Positions 1 to 10,200 of a stretch of DNA of 64,000 bases are shown here, piece after piece; the stretch's first letter is position 1, and every line of letters starts with the position of its first letter. The position numbers and the translations under genes are program-made. Location of the stretch: NCBI RefSeq assembly GCF_000716445.1, contig NZ_JNWK01000014.1, positions 62,001-126,000 on the forward strand, written 5' to 3'. Below the pieces are notes generated by a model. The model was not told the origin of the DNA. It made no database searches and saw nothing but the letters and a program-made list of their open reading frames with translations. Source of the stretch: Streptomyces wedmorensis. GTDB taxonomy: Bacteria; Actinomycetota; Actinomycetes; Streptomycetales; Streptomycetaceae.

Positions 1-100
1 CCTCCACGGCGTCCGCCTCTACCTCAAGGGGCTTCCGGTCCGGCCCCGCGCCGCCGGAACCCCTCCGACCGTACCCACCCAGCAGGAAGGCACCCTGTGA
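1..100 (+). CDS. DUF1365 family protein, C-terminal end only
   Basis: Only the last 32 codons are inside the window, ending at TGA 98-100. The tail has the basic, Trp/Leu/Lys-rich pattern (LHGVRLYLKGLPVRPR) seen at the end of DUF1365 proteins. The stop overlaps the GTG start of the next gene (GTGA), so the two are translationally coupled. In many bacteria DUF1365 genes sit directly before cyclopropane-fatty-acid-synthase-like genes and take part in fatty-acyl modification. The family call rests on this short tail plus context and is therefore only moderate. Confidence 0.55.
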   Translation, partial: LHGVRLYLKGLPVRPRAAGTPPTVPTQQEGTL

Positions 101-1431
101 CCCTCATGCCCCTCCCGTCCGCCGTGCGCACCGGCCGCGTTCCGGTCGACCCGCACCGCTGGCCCGAGGTCGCCCGCCTGCCGCGCGCATCCGCCGCACG
201 CACCGCCTTCGCCCGCCTGCTCGTGGAGCGCGCCCTCGCCCGGCTGCCCCTGCGGATACGGAACGCCCCCTCCGTCTTCCTCTCCGAGGGCGGTGGCGTG
301 GATCTCGCGGACCGGCGGGCCGGCGACGGCAGCTCCGCACCGTCGCTCACGCTCCACGACCCGGACGCCTTCCACCGCCGTATCGGCGCCGACGGGCTGA
401 TCGGCTTCGGCGAGTCGTACATGGCCGGAGAGTGGGACGCCGACGACCTCGTCGGCGTCCTCACCGTCCTCGCCCGCCACGTCGACGACCTCGTTCCCGC
501 CCCGCTGCGCCGGCTCCGGGGAGCCTGGGTCCGACGCAGGCCCGAGGCCGACCTCAACACCCCCGACGGGGCCCGCGAGAACATCCACCGCCACTACGAC
601 CTCTCCAACGAGCTGTTCGCCCTCTTCCTCGACCCCGGCCTCAGCTATTCCTCGGCGGTCTTCGACCCCCTTCCGCACTCCTCGGAAGTCGTCTGCGACG
701 CGGACTTCACCGCCGCCCAGCACCGCAAGATCGACCGGCTCCTCGACCTGGCGGAGACCGGCCCGGGCACCGAACTTCTGGAGATCGGCACGGGCTGGGG
801 CGAACTCGCGATCCGCGCCGCCACCCGCGGCGCCCGCGTCCGCACCGTCACCCTCTCCGAGGAACAGCTCGTGCTCGCCCGCCGCCGTGTCGCTCTGGCC
901 GGCGTCGCCGACCGCGTCAGCGTCGAACTGCTCGACTACCGGCACGTCCGGGGGCGTTACGACGCCGTCGTGAGCGTCGAGATGATCGAGGCCGTCGGCG
1001 CCGAGTTCTGGCCCGACTACTTCACCGCGCTCCGCCGCCTCCTCGCCCCGGGCGGCCGCGTCGCGCTCCAGGCCATCACCATGCCGCACGAACGGATGCT
1101 CGCCACCGCCCGCACCCACACCTGGATCAGCAAGTACGTCTTCCCCGGCGGCCTGATCCCCTCCCCGGAGGCACTCGCCCGCGAGAGCGCCGCCGCCGGA
1201 CTGCGCATCACCGACGACACGGGGTACGGCGACCACTACGCCGAGACCCTCGGCCAGTGGCGGGCCCGCTTCCGCCACGCGGAGGCCGACGTGGCCGCGC
1301 TCGGCTTCGACCCCGTCTTCCAGCGCATGTGGGACTTCTACCTCGCCTACTCCGAGGCCGGATTCCGCTCCGGGTACCTCGACGTCCGCCAGCTCCGGCT
1401 CACCGCCGCCGACCGGGAGACGACCCCGTGA
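97..1431 (+). CDS. cyclopropane-fatty-acyl-phospholipid synthase family methyltransferase
   Basis: A 444-residue SAM-dependent methyltransferase of the CFA synthase / mycolic acid cyclopropane synthase family. Members transfer a methylene or methyl group from SAM to the double bond of membrane phospholipid acyl chains. Visible signatures are the family motif ENIHRHYDLSNELFALFLD near residues 165-185, the SAM-binding loop EIGTGWGELAIRA near 229-241, VSVEMIEAVG near 293-302, and the late motif TWISKYVFPGG near 346. The GTG start at 97 overlaps the stop of the upstream DUF1365 gene. With the following DUF1295 gene it forms an operon resembling those that make cyclopropane, methyl-branched or furan fatty acids. 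The exact product cannot be told from sequence. Confidence 0.88.
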   Translation: MTLMPLPSAVRTGRVPVDPHRWPEVARLPRASAARTAFARLLVERALARLPLRIRNAPSVFLSEGGGVDLADRRAGDGSSAPSLTLHDPDAFHRRIGADGLIGFGESYMAGEWDADDLVGVLTVLARHVDDLVPAPLRRLRGAWVRRRPEADLNTPDGARENIHRHYDLSNELFALFLDPGLSYSSAVFDPLPHSSEVVCDADFTAAQHRKIDRLLDLAETGPGTELLEIGTGWGELAIRAATRGARVRTVTLSEEQLVLARRRVALAGVADRVSVELLDYRHVRGRYDAVVSVEMIEAVGAEFWPDYFTALRRLLAPGGRVALQAITMPHERMLATARTHTWISKYVFPGGLIPSPEALARESAAAGLRITDDTGYGDHYAETLGQWRARFRHAEADVAALGFDPVFQRMWDFYLAYSEAGFRSGYLDVRQLRLTAADRETTP

Positions 1432-1525
1432 ACCCCGCCCGCCCGGGCCCGCCCGTACGCCCCCTGGCAGCGACCGCGGCGGCAGGCGCCGAGGGACGGC
1501 AGGCGAGCCGGTACGGGGAGGCGTC

Positions 1526-2353
1526 ATGAGCGTCGTCGACGCCGGGGCCCTCGGACTCGTCCTCGGGTCCTCGGCGGCCACCGCGCTCACCGTCATGCTG
1601 GTGACCTTCGCGATCGGCACCGCGAGACGGCTGCACCGGATCGTCGACATCGCCTGGGGGATCGCCTTCGCGGCGGTCGCGATCGTGGCCTGGTCCCTGG
1701 CGGCCGGGCACGGCGACGACGCCCGCCGGACCGCCGTCGCGGTCGCCACCGTCGTCTGGGGGCTGCGGCTCGCGGTCCACATCGCCCGGCGAGGCCGCGG
1801 CCACGGCGAGGACCCCCGCTACGCCCGGATGCTCGCCCGAGCCCGTGGCAACCGGACCCTCTACGCGCTGTGGAAGGTCTACGTCCTCCAGGGCGCCCTC
1901 GTCTGGCTCGTCTCCCTGCCCGTCCAGGTCGCGGTCCTGCTGCCCCTGCCACTGGAGGCGACCGCGTTCCTCGGCCTCACGGTGTGGGCCGCCGGCCTCG
2001 GCTTCGAGGCGGTGGGGGACCACCAGCTCGCCCGGTTCAAGGCGGACCCGGCGAACAGGGGACGCGTCATGGACCGAGGGCTGTGGAGCTGGACCCGTCA
2101 CCCCAACTACTTCGGTGACTTCCTCGTCTGGTGGGGCCTGTACCTGACGGCCTGCGCCACCTGGCAGACCGCCCTGTTCTCCCTCGTCTCGCCGCTCGTC
2201 ATGAGCGCCCTGCTCATCTGGGGCAGTGGCAAGCGGCTCCTGGAGGCCCACATGGCCGACCGGCCGGGGTACGCGGCCTACCGGGCGCGCACGAGCGGCT
2301 TCATCCCCCGGCCGCCTCGTACCCGGCAGACTCCTCGTACAGCCGGGAGATGA
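1526..2353 (+). CDS. DUF1295 integral membrane protein (steroid 5-alpha-reductase-like)
   Basis: A 275-residue polytopic membrane protein. Several hydrophobic helices are visible, starting with the segment after residue 5 and including LVWLVSLPVQVAVLLPLPL near 127-145. The C-terminal half has the DUF1295/isoprenylcysteine-methyltransferase-like signature: GLWSWTRHPNYFGDFLVWWGLYL near 186-208, then AYRARTSGFIPRPP. Relatives are predicted NAD(P)H-dependent lipid reductases or methyltransferases. The ATG at 1526 follows a GGGGAGG ribosome binding site. It lies 94 bases downstream of the CFA-synthase gene on the same strand. Its last 53 bases overlap the 3' end of the convergent MerR gene, so no terminator can lie between them. 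Confidence 0.82.
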   Translation: MSVVDAGALGLVLGSSAATALTVMLVTFAIGTARRLHRIVDIAWGIAFAAVAIVAWSLAAGHGDDARRTAVAVATVVWGLRLAVHIARRGRGHGEDPRYARMLARARGNRTLYALWKVYVLQGALVWLVSLPVQVAVLLPLPLEATAFLGLTVWAAGLGFEAVGDHQLARFKADPANRGRVMDRGLWSWTRHPNYFGDFLVWWGLYLTACATWQTALFSLVSPLVMSALLIWGSGKRLLEAHMADRPGYAAYRARTSGFIPRPPRTRQTPRTAGR

Positions 2354-3341
2354 TGCCGAGCGCCGAGCGCAGGCCCTCGGGACGCGCCGTGCCCGGACCC
2401 GGCGGCCGGCCGAGCCAGCCGGGCCCCGCGAGCAGGACCAGGGGAGCGGTGCGTGCTCCCCGTACCCCGAACGTCGTACCCGCGACGTGGCGTGCCAGCG
2501 CGTGGTTCGCGGTGGACCGGGCCTGGGACCAGAGGACGACGGCGGCCGGACCGGACCGTCGTACCGCCGCGTCGAGGGCCTCGGCGGGCACGGCGGCGCC
2601 GAACATCCTCGTCGGTATCCCGCGCTCGGCCAGGCCTGCGGCGAGCGCCTCGAGGGGCAGCGTGTGCTGTTCCGACGGGACGCAGGCGAGGACGACGGGA
2701 GGGGCCGGGGAAGCGGCTGCCGGGCCGGTGACGGCGGCCCGCCGCAGCGCGGTGGAGATGTGCCAGGAGAGCAGGTGTTCCACCTCGACGTAGCGGTCGT
2801 CGGACGATTCCCACTTCCGGCCCACCGCGTGCAGCGTCGGAGACATGATCTCCTCCCAGGCGGTGACCAGCCCGTACTCCTCCAGCACCGTCTCGAGCAG
2901 GCTTTCCATGGCCGGACTGTCGAGGCGCACGGAGGCACGGGCGAGCCCGCGGCACTCCTGCCACACCTCACCGAGAGGCAGCCCGCTGCCGGCCGCCGCG
3001 CGCCGGGCCGGCGCCGGCGACGGTTCCCCGAGGGACGCGGCCGGCTCGACGGCCACCGGGGCCGGTGGGCCGCCGACGGACACGTCGCCGCCGGCCGGTG
3101 CCCCGGACCGCACTTCCAGTGCCGCTCGCGCCGCCTCGGCGGGCGGTACGCCCGCGGCCGTGAGACGGCACATCTCCTCCAGCATCGAGACGTCCGCGGG
3201 ACTCCACCGCCGGTGCCGACCGCCGGCGCGGACGGCGGGTCCGACCCCGTACCGCCGGTCCCAGGAACGCACGGTGGTGGGGGAGACCCCCAGCCGCCGG
3301 GCCACGGCGCCGGTGGTCATCCCATGGGCGGTGTCGTACAT
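2301..3341 (-). CDS. MerR-family regulator with B12-binding-like C-terminal region (LitR/CarH type)
   Basis: A 346-residue regulator. An N-terminal MerR helix-turn-helix (TTGAVARRLGVSPTTVRSWD and onward, residues 8-75) is followed by an Ala/Pro-rich linker. The C-terminal region starts with a helical part (residues about 150-210, containing W...EVEH) and continues with a flavodoxin-like part starting at PVVLACVPSEQHTLPLEAL. In CarH/LitR photoreceptors a Wx9EH motif caps adenosylcobalamin and a His in a similar EQH loop is the lower ligand. Here the first motif is W-x10-EH, one residue longer, and the EQH His is present, so B12 binding is plausible but unproven. I chose the ATG at 3341, preceded by AAGGTGG; a GTG at 3350 is possible. 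It is convergent with the lipid operon and upstream of the SRPBCC gene on its own strand orientation. Confidence 0.78.
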   Translation of the reverse strand: MYDTAHGMTTGAVARRLGVSPTTVRSWDRRYGVGPAVRAGGRHRRWSPADVSMLEEMCRLTAAGVPPAEAARAALEVRSGAPAGGDVSVGGPPAPVAVEPAASLGEPSPAPARRAAAGSGLPLGEVWQECRGLARASVRLDSPAMESLLETVLEEYGLVTAWEEIMSPTLHAVGRKWESSDDRYVEVEHLLSWHISTALRRAAVTGPAAASPAPPVVLACVPSEQHTLPLEALAAGLAERGIPTRMFGAAVPAEALDAAVRRSGPAAVVLWSQARSTANHALARHVAGTTFGVRGARTAPLVLLAGPGWLGRPPGPGTARPEGLRSALGIISRLYEESAGYEAAGG

Positions 3342-3402
3342 GCTCACCACCTTACGATGCGGAAACGATGCGAGCTTGGGGGCGCGGCGCGAGGGGACAG
3401 CG

Positions 3403-3840
3403 TCAGGACCGCCATGCCTCGGCGGCCGTCGGAAGGCGGGTGACCACCTCGTCCGCCAGCCGCTCGAACTCCCCGCGCACGAACGGCGCGGCCAGCCGGG
3501 CGAATCCCTTGAACCTCAGCGAAGCGCGGTACGTCAGCCGCGTGGCCGTTCCCTCCGCGGCGAACCGGAGGTCGTCCAGTGCCGTCACCGTCCTGTTCTC
3601 CCCGACGAACATCAGCCGGGCGGACTCCCTCAGCACGAGCTCGTACCGCAGGTCCGTCGTGCGGCCCCGGAACCGCGACGTGTTCCGCCACCGCGCACCC
3701 GGCCGCACCGGCCCGTCGTCGAGCCGTACGCAGCGGACGGTGCCGGGGTCCCACTCCTCGGTGCGGCCGAAGTCCTCCAGGTATGCCACCACCTCGGCCA
3801 AGGGCCGGCGCACCATGATCACCCGCTCCACTTCGATCAC
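3403..3840 (-). CDS. SRPBCC family protein (polyketide cyclase/START-like)
   Basis: A 145-residue protein of the SRPBCC helix-grip fold, which binds hydrophobic ligands in a deep pocket. The family pattern is clear: an opening strand VIEVERVIMVRRPLAEVVAYL, then FGRTEEWDPGTVRCVRLDDGPVRPGARW, and a closing helix FARLAAPFVRGEFERLADEVVTRL. I chose GTG 3840 because GGGAGGAAGG lies just upstream; the frame is open to 3894 without a better site. It is divergent from nothing and reads towards the MerR gene with a 61-base gap, so the two are probably cotranscribed. Ligand and role are unknown; the lipid-modification context suggests an acyl or isoprenoid ligand, which is only a guess. Confidence 0.75.
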   Translation of the reverse strand: MIEVERVIMVRRPLAEVVAYLEDFGRTEEWDPGTVRCVRLDDGPVRPGARWRNTSRFRGRTTDLRYELVLRESARLMFVGENRTVTALDDLRFAAEGTATRLTYRASLRFKGFARLAAPFVRGEFERLADEVVTRLPTAAEAWRS

Positions 3841-4154
3841 CGCAACGGCCTTCCTCCCGCGCTTCCACCGGCGCAAGCGACGCCGGCCGGTCACCTGGGA
3901 TTCCGCCCCGGCGGCCGGTCCGGATGCACCGGACGGCGGACGACGGCACCAGGGTCGAGGGAGGTCGGTCCTGGAAGGGTTCCGTGTCGAACATCACTTC
4001 GGGTACATGGTCTTTTGATGATCTATGTGTGATTTCTGTGAAGCTGTCTCCCCTGGTTGGCCAGAACTCGCCCCAGTTACGCTCCCGTTCGTAACTGCTT
4101 TCACAGCCCGTACACAGGTGGCTCGTGGAGAGCTGCCAGGGGGAAGGACAGCGC
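3841..4154. promoter_or_regulatory. divergent intergenic region with inverted repeat 4075-4096
   Basis: Non-coding 314 bases between the SRPBCC gene and the LamG gene, so it must hold both promoters. It contains a perfect 7-bp inverted repeat AGTTACG (4075-4081) / CGTAACT (4090-4096) with an 8-base spacer. A wider near-match, CTGTGAAGC (about 4036-4044) against GCTTTCACAG (about 4098-4107), encloses it. The repeat lies about 60 bases before the GTG at 4155 and could be an operator. No recognised regulator box was identified. Confidence 0.4.
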
Positions 4155-7031
4155 GTGACTGCGCAATTCAAGGGGGGCCGGTGGCTGGGCGTTCTGCTCG
4201 GCTCCGCGCTACTGATGGGAATGGCGGCACCCGTTGGGGCCGCCGAGGAACCGGAACCGTCGATTTCCGGCCTCAACGCCGTGACTCAAGAGGCCGTCGA
4301 GGAGGCCAAGGAGACCGGTCGACCGGTCGAGGACATGTCGCAACGCGGCGTCGCCGAGCGGGTCTTCGCCGAGCCTGAGGGCGGCTTCACCGCCGAGCTC
4401 TCCGCCGCGCCCCGATGGGTGCCGCAGGAGGACGGGACCTGGAAGGACCTCGACACCACACTGGAGGTCAAGCCGGACGGGTCGGTCGGACCCCGAGCCG
4501 CCCTCATCGACGTCGAGTTCTCCGGCGGTGGCACCGACCCGCTGGTCGAGGTCGCCGACGCCGGGCGCAGCGCCGCCCTGAAGTGGCCCGAGCGCCTTCC
4601 GGCCCCGGTCCTCGTCGGCGACGTCGCCGAGTACCGCTCGGTCATCCCCGGCGTCGACCTCCGGATGAAGGCCACCCCCGAGGGCTTCCAGCAGGTCCTC
4701 GTCGTCCGCACCGAGGAGGCCGCCGCCGACCCCGCCCTCGCGGGCATCCGCCTGGAGCAGAGCAACGACGGCCTGGAGATCGGTGAGAACGCCGACGGCG
4801 GCCTGCTCGTCAGCGACGACACGACCGGCGAGGTCCTCTTCTCCGGAGCGGCTCCGCTCATGTGGGACTCCGGCAGCGAAGAGGCGGCCCGTACCGCCCC
4901 GGCGGGCGACCCGAAGGACGCCCTCCAGGAGGACCCGGCCGTCGCCCCCATGCCCGGCGACGACCACGCCGAGGTCGGGATGACGGTCGACGGCGACACG
5001 GTCACGCTGACGCCCGACCCGGAACTCCTCGCCGCCGCCGACGCGTCGAGCCTGCCGCTCTACATCGACCCGCCGCTCAGCGTCGAGAAGCCCACCGCAC
5101 CCGGCAAGCGCTCCTTCTACACCTGGGCGAACAGCGGCTCCCCGAGCACCGAGTACGCCGACTTCGACGACGACAAGGGCGTCGGCCGCTGCACCAGCGC
5201 CGGCTGCGGCTCCGCCTACGTCGGCCGGATGTACTTCGAGTTCAACCTCGACGGCTGGGAGAACCGGAAGATCTACGACGCCACCTTCAGCGTCTACGAG
5301 ACCTTCTCCTACTCGTGCAGCCCGAGCTGGGTGAACCTGCACCGCGTCGACGAGACCGACCTCTCCACCGGCACCAACTGGGGCAACAAGCCCGCCGACG
5401 GCGACCTCATGGGCGACCGCCACGTCGCCTACGGCAACGAGGACTTCGGCTGCGAGAACGGCACCGTCAACTTCAACGACAACCCGGAGGAGACGAACGA
5501 GAACCTCACCTCCACCGTGCGCTCGAAGGCCGCCGCGGGTGCGTCGGTCGCCTTCTCCCTGCGCGCGGCGGACGAGGACGCGGCGAGCGGCTGGAAGCGC
5601 TTCAAGGGCGACACCGGAACGCTCCGGATCTACTACAACACCCTCCCCGCCAAGCCCGTCGGCGAGAAGACGACCAGCCCGACCACCGCGTGCGTCACCG
5701 GCTCCGGCCGACCGTGGCTGAACCAGAACGACACCACCCCGGTGCTCACCGTCTCCGCGAGCGACGCCGACCCGCACAACATCCGGGTCCTCTTCCGCGC
5801 GTGGGACATGCTCCCGAACGCGACCGACGTACAGGTGTACGGGGACCTGGTGACCGGCTACGAACCGGACGGGTCGTTCGAGAAGGCGATCCCGAGCGGC
5901 CACCTCAAGCACGGGCACACGTACAACTGGCACGCCCAGGCGAGCGACGGCATCGACTCCGGAGCCTGGTCGGACTGGTGCGAGTTCTCCGTCGACACCG
6001 AGGACCCGGACAAGCCCGCCGTGGACCTGCCGCCGCTCGCGGACATCAAGGCCGGCCAGTCGATGCCCTTCACCCTCAAGGCGAACGGCAACCGCGACTC
6101 CGTCTACGGCAACGACGTCCAGTACTACCTGTGGGGCCTCAACGACTCCACCCCGTCAGCCAAGGTCGACCCGGCCACCCTCGGCGCCGACGGCACCGCG
6201 TCGGTGGCCATCCCCAAGTTCGGCCTCCACACGCTCTACTTCCAGAGCGTCGACCGCGCCGGCAACGCCAGCACCGTCGAGAAGGTCACCTTCCAGGCCG
6301 GACGGGCCTGCTCCGACCCCTCGGCCGAGTCCTGCACCGTCGGCTCCTACCGCTTCGACGAGACGGCGGGCACCGTCGCCGCCGACTCCTCCGGCGTGGG
6401 CACGGAGGACAAGTCCCCGCTCACCGTGAGCGGCGGCACCTGGGTCGCCGGCGCGGACACCGCGGTCGCCACCGACAAGGCCGTCCGCTTCGACGGCGTC
6501 GCCACCGACTACGCCACCGGTCCCAGTCGCGTCGACACCAGCAAGTCCTTCACCGTCTCCGCCTGGGCCAAGGTCACCGACGTCACGGTCAACCGGGCCG
6601 TGGTCAGTCAGTCCGGGGCCGTCGGCAACGGCTTCGCGATCTACTGGTCCACCACCAACGGCTGGACGCTCTCCCGGCACCGCCTCGACTCCGGCACCGA
6701 CTCCGCCCGCGCCTACGCCGGGCTCGCGCAGAGCACCCCGTACGTCGGGCAGTGGGTACACCTGGCCGGAGTCTTCGACCCCACCCGGAACAGCATCACG
6801 CTCTACGTCAACGGGGACGAGGTCGCCTCCGACCAGGTGATCCCCTCCACCGACGGAGGCACGACCTGGGACCCGACCAAGAGCTGGAACGCCACGGCCG
6901 GATTCCAGGTCGGCCGGGGCAAGTGGGCCGGCGCGTACGCCGACCCCTTCAAGGGCGACATCGACGACGTCCGGACCTACCCGACCGTCCTCGAACGCAG
7001 CGACATCGGCCGTCTGGCGTCCCAGCGCTGA
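4155..7031 (+). CDS. secreted LamG/DNRLRE domain protein, partner of RHS toxin
   Basis: A 958-residue exported protein. A Sec signal peptide (GRWLGVLLGSALLMGMAAPVGA) ends near residue 29. Domains in order: an acidic N-terminal region, a DNRLRE-like region around residues 320-420 (from FYTWANSGSP to LHRVDETDLSTGTNWGNKP), Ig/fibronectin-like stretches about 520-720, and a C-terminal LamG (concanavalin-like jelly-roll) domain from about 728 (GSYRFDETAGTVAADSSG) to the end (DIDDVRTYPTVLERSDIGRL). I chose GTG 4155 because AGGGGGAAGGA sits about 8 bases upstream; a GTG at 4125 is less well placed. Such proteins often precede RHS genes in Streptomyces and probably bind cell-surface glycans. A terminator-like hairpin follows, so it is not simply cotranscribed with the RHS gene. 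Confidence 0.82.
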   Translation: MTAQFKGGRWLGVLLGSALLMGMAAPVGAAEEPEPSISGLNAVTQEAVEEAKETGRPVEDMSQRGVAERVFAEPEGGFTAELSAAPRWVPQEDGTWKDLDTTLEVKPDGSVGPRAALIDVEFSGGGTDPLVEVADAGRSAALKWPERLPAPVLVGDVAEYRSVIPGVDLRMKATPEGFQQVLVVRTEEAAADPALAGIRLEQSNDGLEIGENADGGLLVSDDTTGEVLFSGAAPLMWDSGSEEAARTAPAGDPKDALQEDPAVAPMPGDDHAEVGMTVDGDTVTLTPDPELLAAADASSLPLYIDPPLSVEKPTAPGKRSFYTWANSGSPSTEYADFDDDKGVGRCTSAGCGSAYVGRMYFEFNLDGWENRKIYDATFSVYETFSYSCSPSWVNLHRVDETDLSTGTNWGNKPADGDLMGDRHVAYGNEDFGCENGTVNFNDNPEETNENLTSTVRSKAAAGASVAFSLRAADEDAASGWKRFKGDTGTLRIYYNTLPAKPVGEKTTSPTTACVTGSGRPWLNQNDTTPVLTVSASDADPHNIRVLFRAWDMLPNATDVQVYGDLVTGYEPDGSFEKAIPSGHLKHGHTYNWHAQASDGIDSGAWSDWCEFSVDTEDPDKPAVDLPPLADIKAGQSMPFTLKANGNRDSVYGNDVQYYLWGLNDSTPSAKVDPATLGADGTASVAIPKFGLHTLYFQSVDRAGNASTVEKVTFQAGRACSDPSAESCTVGSYRFDETAGTVAADSSGVGTEDKSPLTVSGGTWVAGADTAVATDKAVRFDGVATDYATGPSRVDTSKSFTVSAWAKVTDVTVNRAVVSQSGAVGNGFAIYWSTTNGWTLSRHRLDSGTDSARAYAGLAQSTPYVGQWVHLAGVFDPTRNSITLYVNGDEVASDQVIPSTDGGTTWDPTKSWNATAGFQVGRGKWAGAYADPFKGDIDDVRTYPTVLERSDIGRLASQR

Positions 7032-7063
7032 CCGGTCCTTGACCCGGACCGGCCGACATCTGG

Positions 7064-7095
7064 GCCGGCGATGGGGGACCTCCCCCACCGCCGGC
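7064..7095. terminator. hairpin after LamG gene
   Basis: Stem GCCGGCG (7064-7070) pairs with CGCCGGC (7089-7095). An inner stem TGGGGGA/TCCCCCA continues the helix across one mismatch. It lies 33 bases past the LamG stop, as expected for a Streptomyces intrinsic terminator, which often lacks a T-run. Confidence 0.6.
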
Positions 7096-7215
7096 CCTCC
7101 GGGCAGCCCCAGAGCCGCCCGCACCGATCACACAGACCACACCGCGCACCGGGCCCGCCGCCCGGCGCGGTGGACAAGGACGGGCCGCCCCCACGCGGGT
7201 GGCTCGTCGGGGGAG

Positions 7216-7237
7216 GCACGGCGGCATGCCGCCGTGC
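7216..7237. repeat. 22-bp perfect palindrome upstream of RHS gene
   Basis: GCACGGCGGCA (7216-7226) followed directly by its reverse complement TGCCGCCGTGC (7227-7237), 48 bases before the RHS start codon. It could be an operator or a hairpin in the RHS leader. The rest of 7096-7284 shows no gene. Confidence 0.45.
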
Positions 7238-7284
7238 CCTGAACCGGCCCCGTGGACCGCGGTGGCCGATGAGGAGTCGCGCCG

Positions 7285-10200
7285 ATGCGCATCGGAGCAA
7301 GGGGCCTGAGGGCCCGCAGAACGTTCCTGAGAAGGAGCGGCGGAGTCACGGCCTGGGGGGTGGTGGGAGCCGTCACCCTGACCCTCCTGCAAGCTCCCGC
7401 CGTGGGGGCCGCCGACGGAGTCGACGAGGCGGCGCGGGAGAAGCGGCGGCCGAAGACGGCCGTCATGGACTCGGTCGACGTCACCCCGCTGGCCTGGGAG
7501 AAGGACGGCGAGAAGGACGCCGCTGCCCAGGCGGCCCGCGTGCCGTATCCGAAGACCGTCTGGCCGGCCGCCGGCAAGGGCGTGGCGGAGCTACCGGTCG
7601 AGGGCCTGCGCGCGCAGGCCCGCGCCGGCAGCCTGACCGCCGCCGAGGCGGCGGTCGAGGACCGGGCGGGCACCCTGCCGGTCCGGATCGTCACCCCGGC
7701 CGCCGTACGCGGAAAGCTCGCGTCCCGGAACGCCGCCGCCCGCGAGGCCGGCGTCGAGGCCCTCGGCACCCAGGTGCCGGGACGGGTCGACGTCGAGGTC
7801 ATGTCCCGGGCCAAGACCGAGCGGACAGGCGTCGACGGCCTGCTGCTGACCGTCGCCCGCGCCGACGGCGAGACGGCCGCCGGACGCGTCACCGTCGAGA
7901 TCGACTACAAGGCCTTCGCCGCGGCCTACGGCGGCGACTGGGCCTCGCGCCTCCGGGTCGTCCAGCACAGCCCGTGCCTGGTCACCTCGGCCACGCCCGG
8001 GGCGTGCGCCGACGGCAAGGTCCTGCGGACCTCGAACGACCGGAAGAACGGCACGCTCACGGCCGAGGTCGCCCTCCCCGAGGGCACCGCCGGCGCCAAG
8101 GCCCCCACCGGCGCCGCGGCGCGCTCCGCCGCGGCGGCCACCACCGCCTCGGCCGCCGCCGCAGGCCTCTCCGTGCTGTCCGTCTCGGCCGGTGCCGCGG
8201 GCAGCTCGGGCAACTACGCCGCGACCTCGCTCACCCCGTCGGGCACATGGTCCGTCGCCGGCAACTCGGGCTCCTTCACCTGGCAGTACCCGATGCGGGT
8301 CCCGCCGTCGATCGCGGGCCCGTCGCCGCAGCTGTCGCTCTCGTACAGCTCCGGCAGCGTGGACGGCCGTACCGCCTCCACCAACTCCCAGACCAGCTGG
8401 GTCGGCGAGGGCTTCGACCTGTCCCAGGGGTACATCGAGCGCTCCTACCGTTCCTGCAAGGACGACGGACACGACACGGAGGGCGAGGAGAAGTACGACC
8501 TCTGCTGGCACTCCGACAACGCCACCATGTCCTTCGGCGGCCGCAACGGCGAGCTGGTGAAGAAGTCCGGCGCCGACGCGAGCCGCACGCTCGACGGCAA
8601 CCCGGACATGAAGCTGGAGGGCACCTGGCGGCTGAAGACCGACGACGGCACGCGCGTGGAGCGCTGGTCCGGCGGCTTCAACACCGGTGACAGCAAGGAG
8701 TTCTGGGTCGTCACCACCACGGACGGCACCCGCTACTACTTCGGCCGCAACAAGCGCTCCGCCGCCGACGGCGAGTCGCAGGAGTCGGCCTGGCAGGTCC
8801 CCGTCTACGGCGACGACTCGGGCGAGCCCTGCCACGAGTCCACCTTCAAGGACTCGCGCTGCGACCAGACCTGGCGGTGGAACCTCGACTACGTGGTCGA
8901 CGTCCACGGCAACTCCATGACCCTGTACTGGGAGAAGGAGACCAACCGCTACGGCGCCATGCGCGACGACGTCTCGGTCGCCTACGACCGGGGCGGACAC
9001 CTCAAGCGCATCGAATACGGCGAGCGCGAGGGCAGCGACCTCACCACCGACGCCCCGGCCAGGGTCGTCTTCGGCGTCGCCGAGCGCTGCGACGGAGCCG
9101 CCGCCGACTGCGAGCCCGGAGACCTGAAGGAGGACACCGCCACCCGCTGGCCCGACGTCCCCTTCGACCAGATCTGCACGGACACCGACTCCTGCAAGGA
9201 GCAGTGGTCCCCGGCCTTCTTCTCCCGCAAGCGGCTGACCTCCGTCACCACCCAGATCCTGAAGTCCGGCAGCTACACCCCGGTCGACACCTGGACCCTG
9301 GACCAGTCCTACCCGGCGACCGCCGACACCTCGCCGCGCTCCCTGTGGCTGCAGAGCATCACCCACGTCGGCAAGGCCAACGGCGGGACCAGCGAGAGCC
9401 TGAAGACGGTCTTCTGGGGCGTCAAGAACACCAACCGGGTGCACGCCGAGGCCCAGGACCGCGACCCGATGTACAAGTGGCGCATCCGCGCCATCCGTTC
9501 GGAGAGCGGCGGCGAGGTCGCCGTCACCTACAAGCCCGTCGAATGCACCGTCTCCGACCTGCCGACGCCGCACACCAACACCAAGCGGTGCTTCCCGTCC
9601 TTCTGGTCGAAGGAGGGCGCGATCGGCGAGGACGAGGACTGGTTCCACAAGTACGTCATCGACACGGTGATCGAGGACGACCGCACGGTCGCCGGTCTGA
9701 ACAAGACGACGAAGTACGAGTACTACGGCGGTGCCGCCTGGCGCTACGACGACAGCGAGCTGGCCAAGAGCAAGAACAAGACCTGGAGCCAGTTCCGGGG
9801 CTTCCAGACCGTCCGCACCGTCACCGGTGACGCCGGCACCGCGCAGCTCAGCTCCGAGGCGACGTACCTCCGGGGCATGGACGGCGACCGGACGAACGGC
9901 GACGGCGGCACCGAGGACGTCTGGGTCACCGCCTCCGACGGCACCCGGATCGAGGACAAGGACCGACTCCAGGGCTACCAGCTGGAAGCCCGGACCTACT
10001 CCTCCGTCCCCGCCGCCACGGCCGCCGACCGCGCGGCCAAGGAGATCAACGGATCGGTCAACACGCCCTGGATCTCGGCACCGACCGCGACCGAGGGCAG
10101 CGACAACGCCACCCTCGTCGGCACCGACCGGATCGACACCCGCACCGCGGTCACCGGCGGGATCCGCCGTACCGCGATCGACCACACCTACGACTCCTAC

